From contig WTGV01000036.1 of NCBI GenBank assembly GCA_011525295.1, positions 1-64,000 on the forward strand: 64,000 nucleotides of DNA. The letters run 5' to 3'. Source of the DNA: Pseudomonadales bacterium. GTDB taxonomy: Bacteria; Pseudomonadota; Gammaproteobacteria; Pseudomonadales; Azotimanducaceae. The notes beneath the pieces were generated by a model. It saw only the letters and a program-made list of their open reading frames with translations. It ran no database searches and was not told the origin of the DNA. Both the position numbers and the translations under genes were made by a program. Below are positions 45,715 through 55,992 of the stretch, piece after piece; the stretch's first letter is position 1; each line of letters begins with the position of its first letter.

Positions 45715-47107
45715 ATCATTTGAGCCATTGACTGCGATCAGTCCGCTAGACGGTCGATATCGCGCAATAGGAGAGATATTGTCTCCTTATGCGAGTGAGT
45801 GGGCACTGATGCGCTATAGGGTAAGAGTAGAAATAGCATGGTTTTTGTACTTAAACCGCCATGCCAATCTTTCTTCTTTCCCTTCTATCGGTGAATCAGC
45901 AATGAATCAGTGTGAGAATATTTGGAAGGATTTTTCGATTGAGGATGGGCACACCATTCGAGACATCGAGAATCGAACAAATCACGACGTGAAAGCAGTC
46001 GAACTTTTTCTACGAAAGAAGTTCGCAGAAATTGAACTTGGCGATCAACTGGAATGGATCCATTTCGCTTGTACGTCGGAAGATATTAACAACCTCGCGT
46101 ATGCACTCATGATTCGAGATCTTATAGATCAAGTGTTAATTCCTCGCATCGACGGACTTGTGGACGATCTCTTGGCGTTAGCGGATCCGATTATCGCCCT
46201 ACCCATGCTTGCGCGAACACACGGGCAAACCGCGTCGCCGACAACTCTAGGAAAAGAGATCGTAGTATTTACCTCAAGAATGCACGACATCAGACAACGA
46301 TTAGCGAAGACGGTAGTTCGAGGCAAAATGAACGGCGCTGTGGGCAACTACAACGCCCATAGGGTAGCATTCCCGAAATTAGACTGGTTCGAGCTAGGGG
46401 AGTCTTTCGTCAAGTATCTAGGATTAACTCCCAATCCAATCACAACTCAAATCGAAAGTCGCGATTACTTAGCTCATTTTTTAAATGATCTCCAAGTCTT
46501 CAACGGTATCCTATTGGATTTTGTACGCGACGTTTGGAGTTACATTGCGATCGGCTACTTTCGACAGAAGAAGATCTCCGGTGAGGTGGGTAGCTCAACA
46601 ATGCCACACAAAGTGAATCCAATTGACTTTGAAAATGCGGAAGGTAATCTTGGTATTGCGAATAGCTTGCAGACACACTTGGCTCACAAGTTGTTGGTCT
46701 CTCGATGGCAACGAGACTTATCAGATTCAACATCGTTGCGAAACCTTGGAGTCGCAATCGGTCATACATTGCTGAGCATTAATAGTGCGTGCAAAGGCAT
46801 TGCAAAACTGGAACCTGATCAAGACAAGATCAAAGCAGACTTAGATACTTCCTGGGAAGTCCTCACGGAGGCAGTGCAAAGTATTATGCGGACACAAGGA
46901 ATTTCCGATTCGTATGAAATCGTAAAACAGACTACGCGCGGTAAACAGATGGATGAAGAGCTCTACCAACAACTACTATCGGATACAGGACTATCTGCTG
47001 AAAACCATGCGAAACTTGCGTCATTGCGACCAGATACCTATGTCGGTTTAGCTAGGGAGCTAGCCTTACGAGAAATCGACCGTATCCGAAACGAGCGACT
47101 CGATTGA
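45704..47107 (+). CDS. purB: Adenylosuccinate lyase
   Basis: A 467-residue PurB of the E. coli size class, which cleaves SAICAR and adenylosuccinate in purine synthesis. The fumarase/lyase signature GSSTMPHKVNPIDFEN is intact, and the N-terminal LTAISPLDGRYRAIGEILSP is characteristic. ATG 45704 overlaps mnmA. The next gene begins within the last four bases of purB, so the three genes form one transcript. Confidence 0.97.
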   Translation: MTSRSFEPLTAISPLDGRYRAIGEILSPYASEWALMRYRVRVEIAWFLYLNRHANLSSFPSIGESAMNQCENIWKDFSIEDGHTIRDIENRTNHDVKAVELFLRKKFAEIELGDQLEWIHFACTSEDINNLAYALMIRDLIDQVLIPRIDGLVDDLLALADPIIALPMLARTHGQTASPTTLGKEIVVFTSRMHDIRQRLAKTVVRGKMNGAVGNYNAHRVAFPKLDWFELGESFVKYLGLTPNPITTQIESRDYLAHFLNDLQVFNGILLDFVRDVWSYIAIGYFRQKKISGEVGSSTMPHKVNPIDFENAEGNLGIANSLQTHLAHKLLVSRWQRDLSDSTSLRNLGVAIGHTLLSINSACKGIAKLEPDQDKIKADLDTSWEVLTEAVQSIMRTQGISDSYEIVKQTTRGKQMDEELYQQLLSDTGLSAENHAKLASLRPDTYVGLARELALREIDRIRNERLD

Positions 47108-47538
47108 ATGAACCTAACGTACAAATACGCGAAGCTTCATGGACTCACGACCGTGACTTGCTTTGTAAAGTTCGGTTAGAAGTCTTTGTCCAAGAACAGC
47201 ACGTTCCACAAGACTTGGAATTAGATGGACTTGATGCTACTGCGGTGCACTTTCTCGCGTTAATCGACGAAACACCCGTTGGCACGGCTCGACTCCTTCC
47301 AAGCGGTCAAATTGGCCGAATGGCCGTGCTCATCCCGTATCGAAATCAAGGAATCGGCGAGAAATTGTTACACGCGACGGTCAAACGGGCGAGGGAGTTA
47401 GGCTACTCCCCCGTATTTTTGCATGCGCAGTTGAGTGCAGCTGACTTTTATCTTCGCCACGGCTTTCAACCGTATGGAGATACTTTTGAAGAAGCCGATA
47501 TCGAGCACCAAGCAATGCGATACCAAGACGTCGAGTAA
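47104..47538 (+). CDS. GNAT family N-acetyltransferase
   Basis: A 144-residue GNAT acetyltransferase of the ElaA/YjcF type. It shows the N-terminal VRLEVFVQEQHVPQDLELDG, the acetyl-CoA binding IGRMAVLIPYRNQGIGEKLL with the Q/RxxGxG/A loop, and AADFYLRHGFQPYGDTFEE at the end. Acceptor substrate unknown. The start is a TTG at 47104 overlapping the purB stop, so translation is probably coupled; no ATG lies nearby in this frame. Confidence 0.88.
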   Translation: MNEPNVQIREASWTHDRDLLCKVRLEVFVQEQHVPQDLELDGLDATAVHFLALIDETPVGTARLLPSGQIGRMAVLIPYRNQGIGEKLLHATVKRARELGYSPVFLHAQLSAADFYLRHGFQPYGDTFEEADIEHQAMRYQDVE

Positions 47539-47569
47539 TTACTCGGCTAGATTTTGTGAGTACTGTTAA

Positions 47570-49297
47570 TTGGCTAGTCAAACGGACATAAAGTTTTACG
47601 AAGAATGGCGACTGACCTCGCCTATGGCGATTCTCTTTATTGCCATTCGTCGTTTTCGTCGCTTTGTTCGCAGCGTGATAGAAATTGTCTCCTTGGGCGG
47701 TTTAACTGTAGTGTTGCTGCGATTTCTGGATGTTGGACTCGTAACTGCGATTCTGTCCTACGCAATTGCGGTTTTGGTATTTGTTGTGCTGAGTGCGGTG
47801 CTTTCCTTTTTGGTTCTTCGAGTGAAGATTTCTACTACTGGGATAGCAATGAAATCTGGAGTGTTTCGACGTACGCACAAAGTGATACTTTGGGAACGAA
47901 TTCGATCAGTTAATCTTGAGTCCGGTCCAATCGAGAGAATGTTTAAGCTAGTTCGCGTTTCGGTAGATACCGCAAGCTCGATGGGGTCCGAAATCGAGAT
48001 TCCAGCATTGCCGATTTTTGTTGGTCAGTTTCTCAAATCTCACGTAAAAGAACCCCAACGCACCGATAATCGACGACAACTTGATGAAATTTCGATAGAA
48101 GACACATCCGAAGGATCAGACGATAAATCTCTCTATGCACTGCGCGGCAAAGATATGTTGATCGCGGCGATCTGTTCCAAAGGGATGATATTTGCGACGG
48201 TTTTAGGTATCGGTTTTGTGCTAGCCATTTCTTCTAATGCCTACCTCATCTATTATCAATTAAATCTCTCGGACGAAAGTGCGCCAACTGATACGACACT
48301 CCAGGAAGAAGTTCAAGATAAACTGAAAGAGGATCTGGAAACTAATCTGAACTTTTTTTCTGCACTGCAACAGGCGTGGAAGTGGTCTGCTGAAGAGCGA
48401 ATAGAGAACAGAAGTAAATCAACCACACAATTACTTCTTCCATTGGTATTCTTATTGCTTGCCTTCGTCGCTATTCTGATTCCAAGTTTGATAGTAGCCT
48501 TCCTCATCAAAGCCGCGATCTTTTGTGTCTCACACAATGACTACAGACTTCGTCAAGAAGATTCCAGACTGATCAGTGAACGAGGATTGATAACACGTAA
48601 AACCACTACTGTGGAGATTCGCAAAGTTCAGATTTTGAGAATATATTTGACAGTGAGATCGAGAATGTTCAAACGGTTTGATGTCAAAATACAACAGTCC
48701 GATGAAGACGATTCAATCCAAACCGCTGTTGGAAACGCTGCTCATCAAATCGATATTCCTTGCGCGGACGCAGAAATCTGTCGAGAAATTGCGGGACAGA
48801 TCTTTCCAAAAGCAAATCACCACCTACCACTCGATCCGCGATCCAAGGAAATTCAACGCTTTTCTCCTACATATTTCTTTATTGGCCTCTTAGGAGTTGG
48901 ACTGTTGATATCCGCATTATTGTGGGGTGAGTTGTGGTTTCTCATGGGCACCCGCGCGGCTACCATCTGGTCGCTCGTTCTCATCCCTCTCGGAATACTG
49001 ATCTGGTGGCAGTATTGGCGTCGCACAGGCTATGCGTTCTATGAAAATTTCATTTTGCTACGCAAAGGATTTGTGGGACATGACCTCCGCGTAATTCCGA
49101 TATCGAAGCTCCAAGAGGTACGCATTTCCCAGTCAATCATTCAAAGACTTCGTAATCGGAGCACACTACAAATGTTCGCGCACTCGACTACTTATTCAAA
49201 CACTCTAAAAATACCGTTTATGAATCGACATTCCGCGGAACGAGTGCGAGACTATTTACTCTATCGAATCGAGTCGGGTAAGACTAGATGGTGTTGA
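47570..49297 (+). CDS. Membrane protein with three bacterial PH (bPH2) domains, YdbT-like
   Basis: A 575-residue membrane protein resembling YdbT. Paired helices at ~38-85, ~200-225, ~285-315 and ~440-485 separate three bPH2 modules: one starting VKISTTGIAMKSGVFRR, one at DYRLRQEDSRLISERGLITR and one at GYAFYENFILLRKGFVGHDL. Each has the family pattern of a Gly-containing hairpin followed by a KxQxxRI-like strand (KVQILRI; KLQEVRI). In Bacillus the homologues are implicated in envelope stress and bacteriocin resistance; here the role is unknown. The start is a TTG at 47570, 31 bp after the acetyltransferase gene. Confidence 0.85.
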   Translation: MASQTDIKFYEEWRLTSPMAILFIAIRRFRRFVRSVIEIVSLGGLTVVLLRFLDVGLVTAILSYAIAVLVFVVLSAVLSFLVLRVKISTTGIAMKSGVFRRTHKVILWERIRSVNLESGPIERMFKLVRVSVDTASSMGSEIEIPALPIFVGQFLKSHVKEPQRTDNRRQLDEISIEDTSEGSDDKSLYALRGKDMLIAAICSKGMIFATVLGIGFVLAISSNAYLIYYQLNLSDESAPTDTTLQEEVQDKLKEDLETNLNFFSALQQAWKWSAEERIENRSKSTTQLLLPLVFLLLAFVAILIPSLIVAFLIKAAIFCVSHNDYRLRQEDSRLISERGLITRKTTTVEIRKVQILRIYLTVRSRMFKRFDVKIQQSDEDDSIQTAVGNAAHQIDIPCADAEICREIAGQIFPKANHHLPLDPRSKEIQRFSPTYFFIGLLGVGLLISALLWGELWFLMGTRAATIWSLVLIPLGILIWWQYWRRTGYAFYENFILLRKGFVGHDLRVIPISKLQEVRISQSIIQRLRNRSTLQMFAHSTTYSNTLKIPFMNRHSAERVRDYLLYRIESGKTRWC

Positions 49298-49451
49298 AGT
49301 GAGTATTTAGTTTCTCAGATGTCATGCAACGCACATTAATAACACTACAGTTCCAAGGTTAATCTCACATCGGGCTCGACCAAAGGACTCGTACGCAATC
49401 ACAAAACAGAGGCAATTATTTGCCTCACACTAGATACGAACTTTCATTCAA

Positions 49452-50150
49452 TTAACAGGACTTGGTGAATCTTCTGGTCTTCGTACACCCGGTGGTCTTA
49501 TTTAAACTCGAGATTCTTCTACGACTGTGAGTAGCGTTCGAGAATGCGAGGTTTTCTTCGTAAGACTTTCGACGCTCCCGATCGATCTTGGGTGGCTCGT
49601 ATGGCATTGCTTCAACATACGACTTCGCTCTAGGTGCTTTTGAGTTCGAAAACTGCTCATAGACTTTAGTTAACTCCCGCGCTACGTACGTTGGAAGTGG
49701 TGTTCTTCGAGAACGAAATTTACTGGCAAATTTCGCGCAGGGTGTGGATTTATTCACATTGTCCAATAGGTCGAAGACGCTAGGAACATCAGATTGACAC
49801 TCATTGTTCATTAAGATTGGTGCAGACATAAAGGTAAAAGGCATTTCTGGGGGCTGCCAAACTACTTCACCACGATGCAGGTGGTAGCGTATGTCTACCC
49901 TCGGAGTGAGATAGACTAGTCTGATCTCCCCTCTACCTCCCTGTACAAATGCAAGTCTACACCCTCTGAGCTCCTCTAGTTTTTTCAGACTCATCAGATT
50001 GTGACTGTGGCATCCCGTACAACCAAAACTACCAAATTCCCAATAGGGGTCAGCGCGGGACTCGTATGGATCTGTAGTACAAGGTTGGCGAAGATAGACC
50101 ACGATTACCGCTGGATCAATCATGTCTGATATCGGGCTACTTGTCTCCAC
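49452..50150 (-). CDS. Uncharacterised protein with CxxCH motif, partner of the Nmad3-like gene
   Basis: A protein of 232 residues (or 223 if the ATG at 50123 is used instead of GTG 50150). I do not recognise an established domain. Visible features: a short strand VIVVYLRQP near the N terminus, then a conserved-looking block DPYWEFGSFGCTGCHSHNLM containing C-T-G-C-H, which could bind a metal, then CRLAFVQGGRGEIRLVYLTP and a basic C-terminal half. It is not a cytochrome: no signal peptide, and the motif is in a soluble cytoplasmic-looking protein. Its start overlaps or abuts the end of the Nmad3-like gene, so the two form an operon and probably a functional pair. Confidence 0.7.
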   Translation of the reverse strand: METSSPISDMIDPAVIVVYLRQPCTTDPYESRADPYWEFGSFGCTGCHSHNLMSLKKLEELRGCRLAFVQGGRGEIRLVYLTPRVDIRYHLHRGEVVWQPPEMPFTFMSAPILMNNECQSDVPSVFDLLDNVNKSTPCAKFASKFRSRRTPLPTYVARELTKVYEQFSNSKAPRAKSYVEAMPYEPPKIDRERRKSYEENLAFSNATHSRRRISSLNKTTGCTKTRRFTKSC

Positions 50151-50874
50151 AAATCTGTTTTATAGTTCTGCCTAACCAACGTTTCGCTTCGGAGTTTTCA
50201 GTTATATCTGTTATGAATTCCTGTCCTCTCCCCACTACTTGAAGTGTGTCGTCGTCGCTCCATCGGCTTTGCCTTCCGTGGTATGTGAGACCAGCTGTTC
50301 TGAGCCACGAAGGAACCTTCCAAAGACTAATTTTTTCGCCGGTTTTGGACAAACGCAGGGAATTTTTACTTGTCGTGGCGAACTTACCCGGTCCTAGGTA
50401 AATCGTATTGTTTGCATTCCACTCACCAATTGTGTGTGGATGACGACTTTTGAAACCAGATGGTTGATCGCACAAAGTTGGGTTTGCTCCCACATGTACG
50501 ACTTTGTCAATTCGCAAGAATCCAAATATTCGATGGTGTCTGTCCTTCCTGCTCAGGTCTGAAAATAATCCAAAGAAGAGAAACACATCCCCAACTCCAA
50601 CGCCGTTATTTGCTAGATGACTCTGGGAGGCAGCGGTCTGTCCAAAAGCACATTTTTCTCCTTCAAACATTGGATCATGATGGCACAAGCTAGCTGCGGT
50701 ATAGCGGTTCTTCGTGATCCTACTGACAATGTCGCCCAATCCTAGTTGACCATAAGTCGTCTCGGAGCGATGGTTCGTGGGAATTGGAATGCTAATGGGT
50801 CGCCCATTCACTATGGGTGAAGGTACTCCTCCAGCAGAGCTATCGAAGCCTTTGCGGCTAAATATTACTTTCAC
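50137..50874 (-). CDS. Nmad3-like protein (nucleotide modification associated domain)
   Basis: A 245-residue protein whose N terminus KVIFSRKGFDSSAGGVPSPI, followed by PISIPIP, matches what I recall of the Nmad3 family, a domain predicted by comparative genomics to be linked with modified nucleotides in DNA. Further blocks are GLGDIVSRI, CHHDPMF (possible metal ligands), FGQTAASQSHLANNGVGVGDVFLFFGLF and IYLGPGKFATT. Upstream, ATG 50874 follows a divergent AT-rich region. It lies directly before, and overlaps, the CxxCH protein gene. The family name is recognised from the N-terminal pattern only and should be confirmed; activity is unknown. Confidence 0.72.
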   Translation of the reverse strand: MKVIFSRKGFDSSAGGVPSPIVNGRPISIPIPTNHRSETTYGQLGLGDIVSRITKNRYTAASLCHHDPMFEGEKCAFGQTAASQSHLANNGVGVGDVFLFFGLFSDLSRKDRHHRIFGFLRIDKVVHVGANPTLCDQPSGFKSRHPHTIGEWNANNTIYLGPGKFATTSKNSLRLSKTGEKISLWKVPSWLRTAGLTYHGRQSRWSDDDTLQVVGRGQEFITDITENSEAKRWLGRTIKQICGDK

Positions 50875-51534
50875 TTACCCGGAATTTCCGCAAGCCGTAC
50901 TCCCACTCTTCCCTAGCTCACTAATTTTGTTCTGATACTACTTGTGGATATGAACTTACACGCCACGAAGTGTCAATGTGACTAATTACGATGATGTATT
51001 TGGTGGTCTGTGAGTAGATCTAGAATTATCTGCCTGACGCATGCACAAAGAACGTTTCGATCGATTCACAAAACAAGCGACTGAGGTTACGGGGCATGCA
51101 CCACGAACACGAGACGTATGACGACTCGTCCCAGACGCTAGACCGTATTTTATTGCATTTGAGCAGTACTGCTAAGTTGAGAATATCATTGTTTAGATCG
51201 CTAAATAAGGGTATTAATACCTTCAAATTTAGCTAGCAAGTCACCACTTTAAACCACTTGGACAAATCAATTTGTTAGTTTAGCGTGAATATAGTCGAAT
51301 TAACATTCTTCAATTGACGCCTTCTTAGAGATGCACCACGTATAAAATCCTACAAACCGCAGGAGAACGCCTTTGCTAGAACGAAAACGAAGTTCTCGCC
51401 GAGAAAGTGTCAGCAATTCGATCTAACTTCGAATTTACCCAATACCTTGACGGTTAGCGCAAAGAGACTCCCGTTCAACGCAGTTATCAGTTTCCACGTC
51501 TCCCTGTTCATTCAACCTCGCTAAGAAATCAGTT
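50875..51534. other. Long intergenic region between the Nmad3-like operon and the TonB-dependent receptor
   Basis: A 660-bp divergent spacer, the longest in the window. It should hold the promoters of both flanking transcripts. The only structure I noted is a 12-bp palindrome AGCAGTACTGCT at 51162-51173. A minus-strand 66-codon frame (51026-51226) has no ribosome binding site and looks random. No tRNA, repeat array or gene remnant was recognised. Confidence 0.5.
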
Positions 51535-54429
51535 GTGACACACACTTATTCTCGCCTTACTGGTTTATCCATCCTACTTATTTGCTTGTTGGGAACTTCC
51601 ACAGCCTTAGCCAACAACAACGTGAATGGGTCTATCCACGGCATCGTTACTTCAAACGACAACCCCGTAAAAGATGCAGAAGTAACAATCAGAAATTTAG
51701 ACACGAACACTGTAAAAACCACTGAAACTTCGAAAACGGGGACTTTTAGTTTTTCTCAAATCGTCCCAGGTAAGTATGAAGTTACAACGAGTTCAACAGG
51801 CTATAAGAGTCTCTCAAGCACCACGACTGTTTATTCGGGTAAGGGTAGTTCAATACACTTTAAATTGGAATTTGGGGACATGGAAGATGTTTTGGTCACT
51901 GCAAGCGCAAAACTGGCTTTCGATGTCAAGTCCGTCGAAAAATCAACAGTGTTAACAGCTACAGAAGTTGAACAACTCCCAGTATCTCGGAACATCGAGT
52001 CGGTCGCGTTATTAATTCCTGGAACGATATCTGGCGATGTTGCGTTTGGAAATCTGGTGTCGTTCAGTGGTTCTTCAGTGGCAGAGAATGTGTATTACAT
52101 CAATGGCATGAATGTCACCGACTTTCGTAGAGGATTGGGTGGTAGTGCTATCCCCTTTGAATTCTTTGATCAGTTTCAATTCAAATCCGGTGGATTTAGC
52201 GCGGAGTACGGACGTTCAACGGGTGGTGTTTTAAGTGGTACGACAAGAAGAGGCAAGAGTTCTTGGTCTGTTCGAATGGGTTATACCACGACTCCTGAAA
52301 TATTACGAAGTTACAACCCAGATATCCCACATCCTACCCAAGATGGGGAATTTGTATCACTAGCTAGCGTCGACAAGTCCTATGCGACTCAATATTTCCT
52401 GTCTGCGGGCGGTCCTGTAGTAGAAAATCAAATTTACATTCATGCAATCTATCAAGGTCGCGACTATCAAACTGATGACTTTACCGAGAGTGATCGATTT
52501 AATCGATCAACAAGCGAAGATCCTTTCTGGGGTGGCAAACTCGATTGGATCATTAATGATTTCCATCGTTTAGAACTTACTGCCTTTTCAGACGAAAGAA
52601 CCAGTGTGACCTCTTCACACAATTGGAATCGTTTAAATGGTGAAATTGGAACGCATCGAGGCGACAATTTCTCCAACCGGGGCGGAAAGAACTATATTGG
52701 AAACTACATAGGTACTATTGGAAGACATTTCATCCTGTCGATACTGTCGGGACGAAATCAATATGACCGCACCAACTATTCTGTCCTCGACGATGTGTGT
52801 CCTGCGGCATACGATTCACGAGACGGACAGCCGAGACCAATTGGATGCTGGACAAACCTCTCGACCGGTTCCAGCCTAGATACACGTGAACTGTATCGCG
52901 TAGATATTGAATTCAATCTTGGTTTTAGACATCGAGTTCGAATTGGACTCGACCACGAGACCAACACTTCCGAAGACGCGAGACGGTACTCAGGTCCCAA
53001 TGGCGGCGAGTACTTCCGTTATTACTCCGTTACGCCCGGATCAACTCTTGACAACGGGGGAATCGTACCCGATGGTGTAACTACAGTAGTGCGTCATCGT
53101 CTATATCGCAGGGGCGGCAGCTTTAAAACAACCGCTAGTGCGTGGTATATTGAGGATTTGTGGGATGTTTTCAGCAATGTTTCAGTGCGGCTAGGAATTA
53201 GAAATGAGGGATTCAATAACAGAAATGCTCTCGGTGAGACATTCATCAAAATGACTAACCAATGGGCACTTCGAACTGGCATCGTATGGGATGTGAGAGC
53301 AAATGGAAAATCAAGACTATTTCTTAACGCGGGTCGCTACCATTTACCAATTGCGAATAACACTAATGTTCGGCTAGCAGGATCCGAATTATTCACGCAA
53401 GATTGGTATACATTGGGTAGTGCCATCTCACATGACGGAAGCGTCGCGCTCGGCAACAAGATTGGACCGACTAGTGTCTTCGGTGACGGCTCGGTACAAC
53501 CTGCGGACGAAGTTTTAGATACAACGGTTCAACCCATGTACCAGGATGAGTTCATAGTTGGATATGAAGCGGAGTTTTGGCCAAACTTTAGAGGTGGACT
53601 GTCTTATATATATCGAAATCTTGGACGAGCTATAGAAGATATTACGATCGATGAAGCAATCGGTTTACCAGGTGAATTCCATTACATTCTCACAAACCCC
53701 GGTACAGACGTGAGAACTCGATATGACGTGGACGGCGACGGTATTTCCGAGCTTATCGAATTAACCGCTGCAGAATTGGGCTATCCAACACCAGTCCGCA
53801 AGTATCACAGTTTGACTGTAGCAGTAAAGAAGTCTTGGAGCGGAGGTTCATATTTAGACGCGACTTACACTTGGTCGCACAGTTACGGAAACTACGAGGG
53901 ATTGGTTAGATCCGATAACGGTCAATCTGACGCGGGTATTACTACGTTGTTTGATTTTGCCGGTTTGATGGAGGGTGCCTATGGAGATTTACCTAACGAT
54001 CGACGCCACTCGCTGAAAGTTTTTGGTGTTTACAAGTTTCTACCACGATGGCAGTGTAGTTTTTCAGCTTCGTATCTACATGGAAGACCGAAAAACGCAT
54101 TTGGGATCCATCCCACTGATCCCAACGCTGCCCGTTACGGATCTGCGTCCTTTTATCGTCAAGGTACACTTACACCACGAGGTTCACTCGGGAGAACTGA
54201 AGGCATTTTCAATATTGATTTTGGATTGCAACTTGATCGTACAATCTGGTCGAACGGGCTGCAGATTAAATTAGATGTTTTCAATGTCTTCGACACGAAC
54301 GGAATTCTGGAGGTCAGGGAAGTAGCAGACCAACAAACCGGAGCCGCCTCCCCCACGTTCGGGCTACCCGCGGCGTTTCAGCGACCTCGTACTGTTCGAA
54401 TATCAATTAAATATGACATCCACCCGTAA
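51535..54429 (+). CDS. TonB-dependent receptor with carboxypeptidase-like regulatory domain
   Basis: A 964-residue outer membrane receptor. A signal peptide (to about residue 26, STALANN) is followed by a CarboxypepD_reg-like domain (~30-115: INGSIHGIVTSNDNPVKDAEV type, ending FKLEFGDMEDVLVTASA), a plug domain (~125-235: LPVSRNIESVALLIPGTISG, YINGMNVTDFRRG, EYGRSTGGVLSGTTRRG) and a 22-strand barrel to the end (ISIKYDIHP). The layout is that of the Oar-like/CarboxypepD-plug receptors that take up large or unknown substrates. No lipoprotein or SusD partner is adjacent. The start is a GTG at 51535. Confidence 0.9.
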   Translation: MTHTYSRLTGLSILLICLLGTSTALANNNVNGSIHGIVTSNDNPVKDAEVTIRNLDTNTVKTTETSKTGTFSFSQIVPGKYEVTTSSTGYKSLSSTTTVYSGKGSSIHFKLEFGDMEDVLVTASAKLAFDVKSVEKSTVLTATEVEQLPVSRNIESVALLIPGTISGDVAFGNLVSFSGSSVAENVYYINGMNVTDFRRGLGGSAIPFEFFDQFQFKSGGFSAEYGRSTGGVLSGTTRRGKSSWSVRMGYTTTPEILRSYNPDIPHPTQDGEFVSLASVDKSYATQYFLSAGGPVVENQIYIHAIYQGRDYQTDDFTESDRFNRSTSEDPFWGGKLDWIINDFHRLELTAFSDERTSVTSSHNWNRLNGEIGTHRGDNFSNRGGKNYIGNYIGTIGRHFILSILSGRNQYDRTNYSVLDDVCPAAYDSRDGQPRPIGCWTNLSTGSSLDTRELYRVDIEFNLGFRHRVRIGLDHETNTSEDARRYSGPNGGEYFRYYSVTPGSTLDNGGIVPDGVTTVVRHRLYRRGGSFKTTASAWYIEDLWDVFSNVSVRLGIRNEGFNNRNALGETFIKMTNQWALRTGIVWDVRANGKSRLFLNAGRYHLPIANNTNVRLAGSELFTQDWYTLGSAISHDGSVALGNKIGPTSVFGDGSVQPADEVLDTTVQPMYQDEFIVGYEAEFWPNFRGGLSYIYRNLGRAIEDITIDEAIGLPGEFHYILTNPGTDVRTRYDVDGDGISELIELTAAELGYPTPVRKYHSLTVAVKKSWSGGSYLDATYTWSHSYGNYEGLVRSDNGQSDAGITTLFDFAGLMEGAYGDLPNDRRHSLKVFGVYKFLPRWQCSFSASYLHGRPKNAFGIHPTDPNAARYGSASFYRQGTLTPRGSLGRTEGIFNIDFGLQLDRTIWSNGLQIKLDVFNVFDTNGILEVREVADQQTGAASPTFGLPAAFQRPRTVRISIKYDIHP

Positions 54430-54455
54430 GTTTTAGCGTTTTCTTAACACATCGC

Positions 54456-54483
54456 TGAGCCATCGGCAACCTACAGTGGCTCA
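54456..54483. terminator. Hairpin between the convergent TonB receptor and prpD genes
   Basis: TGAGCCA at 54456-54462 and TGGCTCA at 54477-54483 form a perfect 7-bp stem with a 14-base loop, followed by AAAA. It sits between two convergent stops (54429 and 54518), where a bidirectional terminator would be expected. The T-run is poor, so it is tentative. Confidence 0.4.
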
Positions 54484-54517
54484 AAACTGAAGCCAATAAT
54501 CAATGTACGCCAGATGG

Positions 54518-55975
54518 TTAATTTACTGTGAGATCTACGAATTCTGGGACTGTCAACGTACACAGTTGATCTAGTTCGTTCGTTACGTTTTCGATCTTTA
54601 TAGCTTGTTCGTCCGAAAATCGCGTCCTTAGATTTTGATGGTACTTCTCCTCTAACAACGATATTCCCTCTTCGCGACGAAATCGATGTCCAATGGGATA
54701 TTCAACTTCTACCCAACCCGTTTCTGATCCGTCGGTGAACTTCACATTGACGCGATTGGCAATGGAACGTTTATCTGGATCGTGATATTCAGCGCTGTAT
54801 CGTTTGTCCTCGCTTACCGTCATGCGATCCCTTAATTGATCGATTCGAGGATCACTAGCCACATCGTCTTCATAGTCTTCGGCTACAAGGTTTCCTTTCA
54901 GTAGACCAATAGCAACCATGTATTGCAGACAGTGATCGCGGTCCGCAGGATTGTTGAGAGGTCCAGACTTACTGATAATGCGAATTGCTGATTCGTGCGT
55001 AACGAGTTCGATTTCTTCAATCTCATCAAAACGATCAACACACTGAGGATGGAGTTGAACGGCGGCCTCTACTGCTGTTTGGGAATGAAACTCGGCTGGA
55101 AACGAGATCTTGAACAAAACGTTGTCCATAACGTAAGTACCGTAAGCCCGTTGAAATTCAAAAGTTTTCCCCCTGAAAGAAACATCGTAAAAACCCCATT
55201 TCGGGGTCGTTAAAACGCTCGGATATCCGATCTCACCTTTCAAGACAAGCATTGCGAGATGTACTGCTCGGCTGGTTGCGTCCCCGGCTGCCCAGGATTT
55301 TCGAGGACCTGCATTTGGTGCATGGCGATAGGTTCGAAGACTTGACCCATCGACAAAAGCGTGGGACAGCGCATTCACAACATCGTCGTGCTCCCCACCT
55401 AGCAGTCTTGTTACAACAGCCGTCGTTGCCACCCGAACTAAGAGAACGTGGTCTAGCCCTACTCTATTGAAACTATTTTCCAATGCCAAGCAACCTTGAA
55501 TCTCGTGCGCTTGGACCATGGCTACAAGCACATCCCGCATCGTTAATGGAGCTTGGCCTGCTGCTTCCGCGTTACGACTGACATAGTCTGCTACTGCCAG
55601 TATCCCGCCTAAATTGTCGGAGGGGTGTCCCCACTCGGCCGCTAACCAAGTGTCGTTGTAATCCAACCAGCGAATCATACAGCCTATGTCCCAAGCCGCT
55701 TTCACTGGGTCGAGAACATAATCTGTACCGGGTACTCGAGCACCGTTTGGTACAACCGTTCCAGGAACTAATGGTCCTAAAAGTTTTGCGCAGGCTGGAA
55801 ATCGTAGTGCGAGAAACCCACATCCCAAAGTATCAATGAAACAGTGCCGAGCGGTCTCTAAAGTTTGTTGGGACATCTTGATATCACTGCAGACATAGTC
55901 GGCAATGTCCACCAGCACTTTATCTGGTTCAGGACGGATGTTTAAGTCAACCGCATTAGACAACTGAATCACCAC
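54518..55975 (-). CDS. prpD: 2-methylcitrate dehydratase (MmgE/PrpD family)
   Basis: A 485-residue MmgE/PrpD protein that dehydrates 2-methylcitrate to 2-methyl-cis-aconitate in propionyl-CoA oxidation. Recognisable regions are [18 protein letters not shown] near the N terminus, [25 protein letters not shown] (the family active-site stretch) and [17 protein letters not shown]. The start is one of two adjacent GTG codons at 55970-55975, 17 bp after prpC. It is the last gene of the thrH-prpB-prpC-prpD operon. The alternative AcnD/PrpF route is not encoded here. Confidence 0.94.
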   Translation of the reverse strand: MVIQLSNAVDLNIRPEPDKVLVDIADYVCSDIKMSQQTLETARHCFIDTLGCGFLALRFPACAKLLGPLVPGTVVPNGARVPGTDYVLDPVKAAWDIGCMIRWLDYNDTWLAAEWGHPSDNLGGILAVADYVSRNAEAAGQAPLTMRDVLVAMVQAHEIQGCLALENSFNRVGLDHVLLVRVATTAVVTRLLGGEHDDVVNALSHAFVDGSSLRTYRHAPNAGPRKSWAAGDATSRAVHLAMLVLKGEIGYPSVLTTPKWGFYDVSFRGKTFEFQRAYGTYVMDNVLFKISFPAEFHSQTAVEAAVQLHPQCVDRFDEIEEIELVTHESAIRIISKSGPLNNPADRDHCLQYMVAIGLLKGNLVAEDYEDDVASDPRIDQLRDRMTVSEDKRYSAEYHDPDKRSIANRVNVKFTDGSETGWVEVEYPIGHRFRREEGISLLEEKYHQNLRTRFSDEQAIKIENVTNELDQLCTLTVPEFVDLTVN

Positions 55976-55992
55976 AGCGGTTGTGAAGAGAA

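Noticed and set aside
49452-50150. CxxCH motif read as a cytochrome c haem site
   Set aside because: The protein has no signal peptide, only one motif, and is paired with a cytoplasmic-type protein; a metal site is more likely.
51026-51226. 66-codon minus-strand frame in the 660-bp spacer before the TonB receptor
   Set aside because: No ribosome binding site and random-looking composition.
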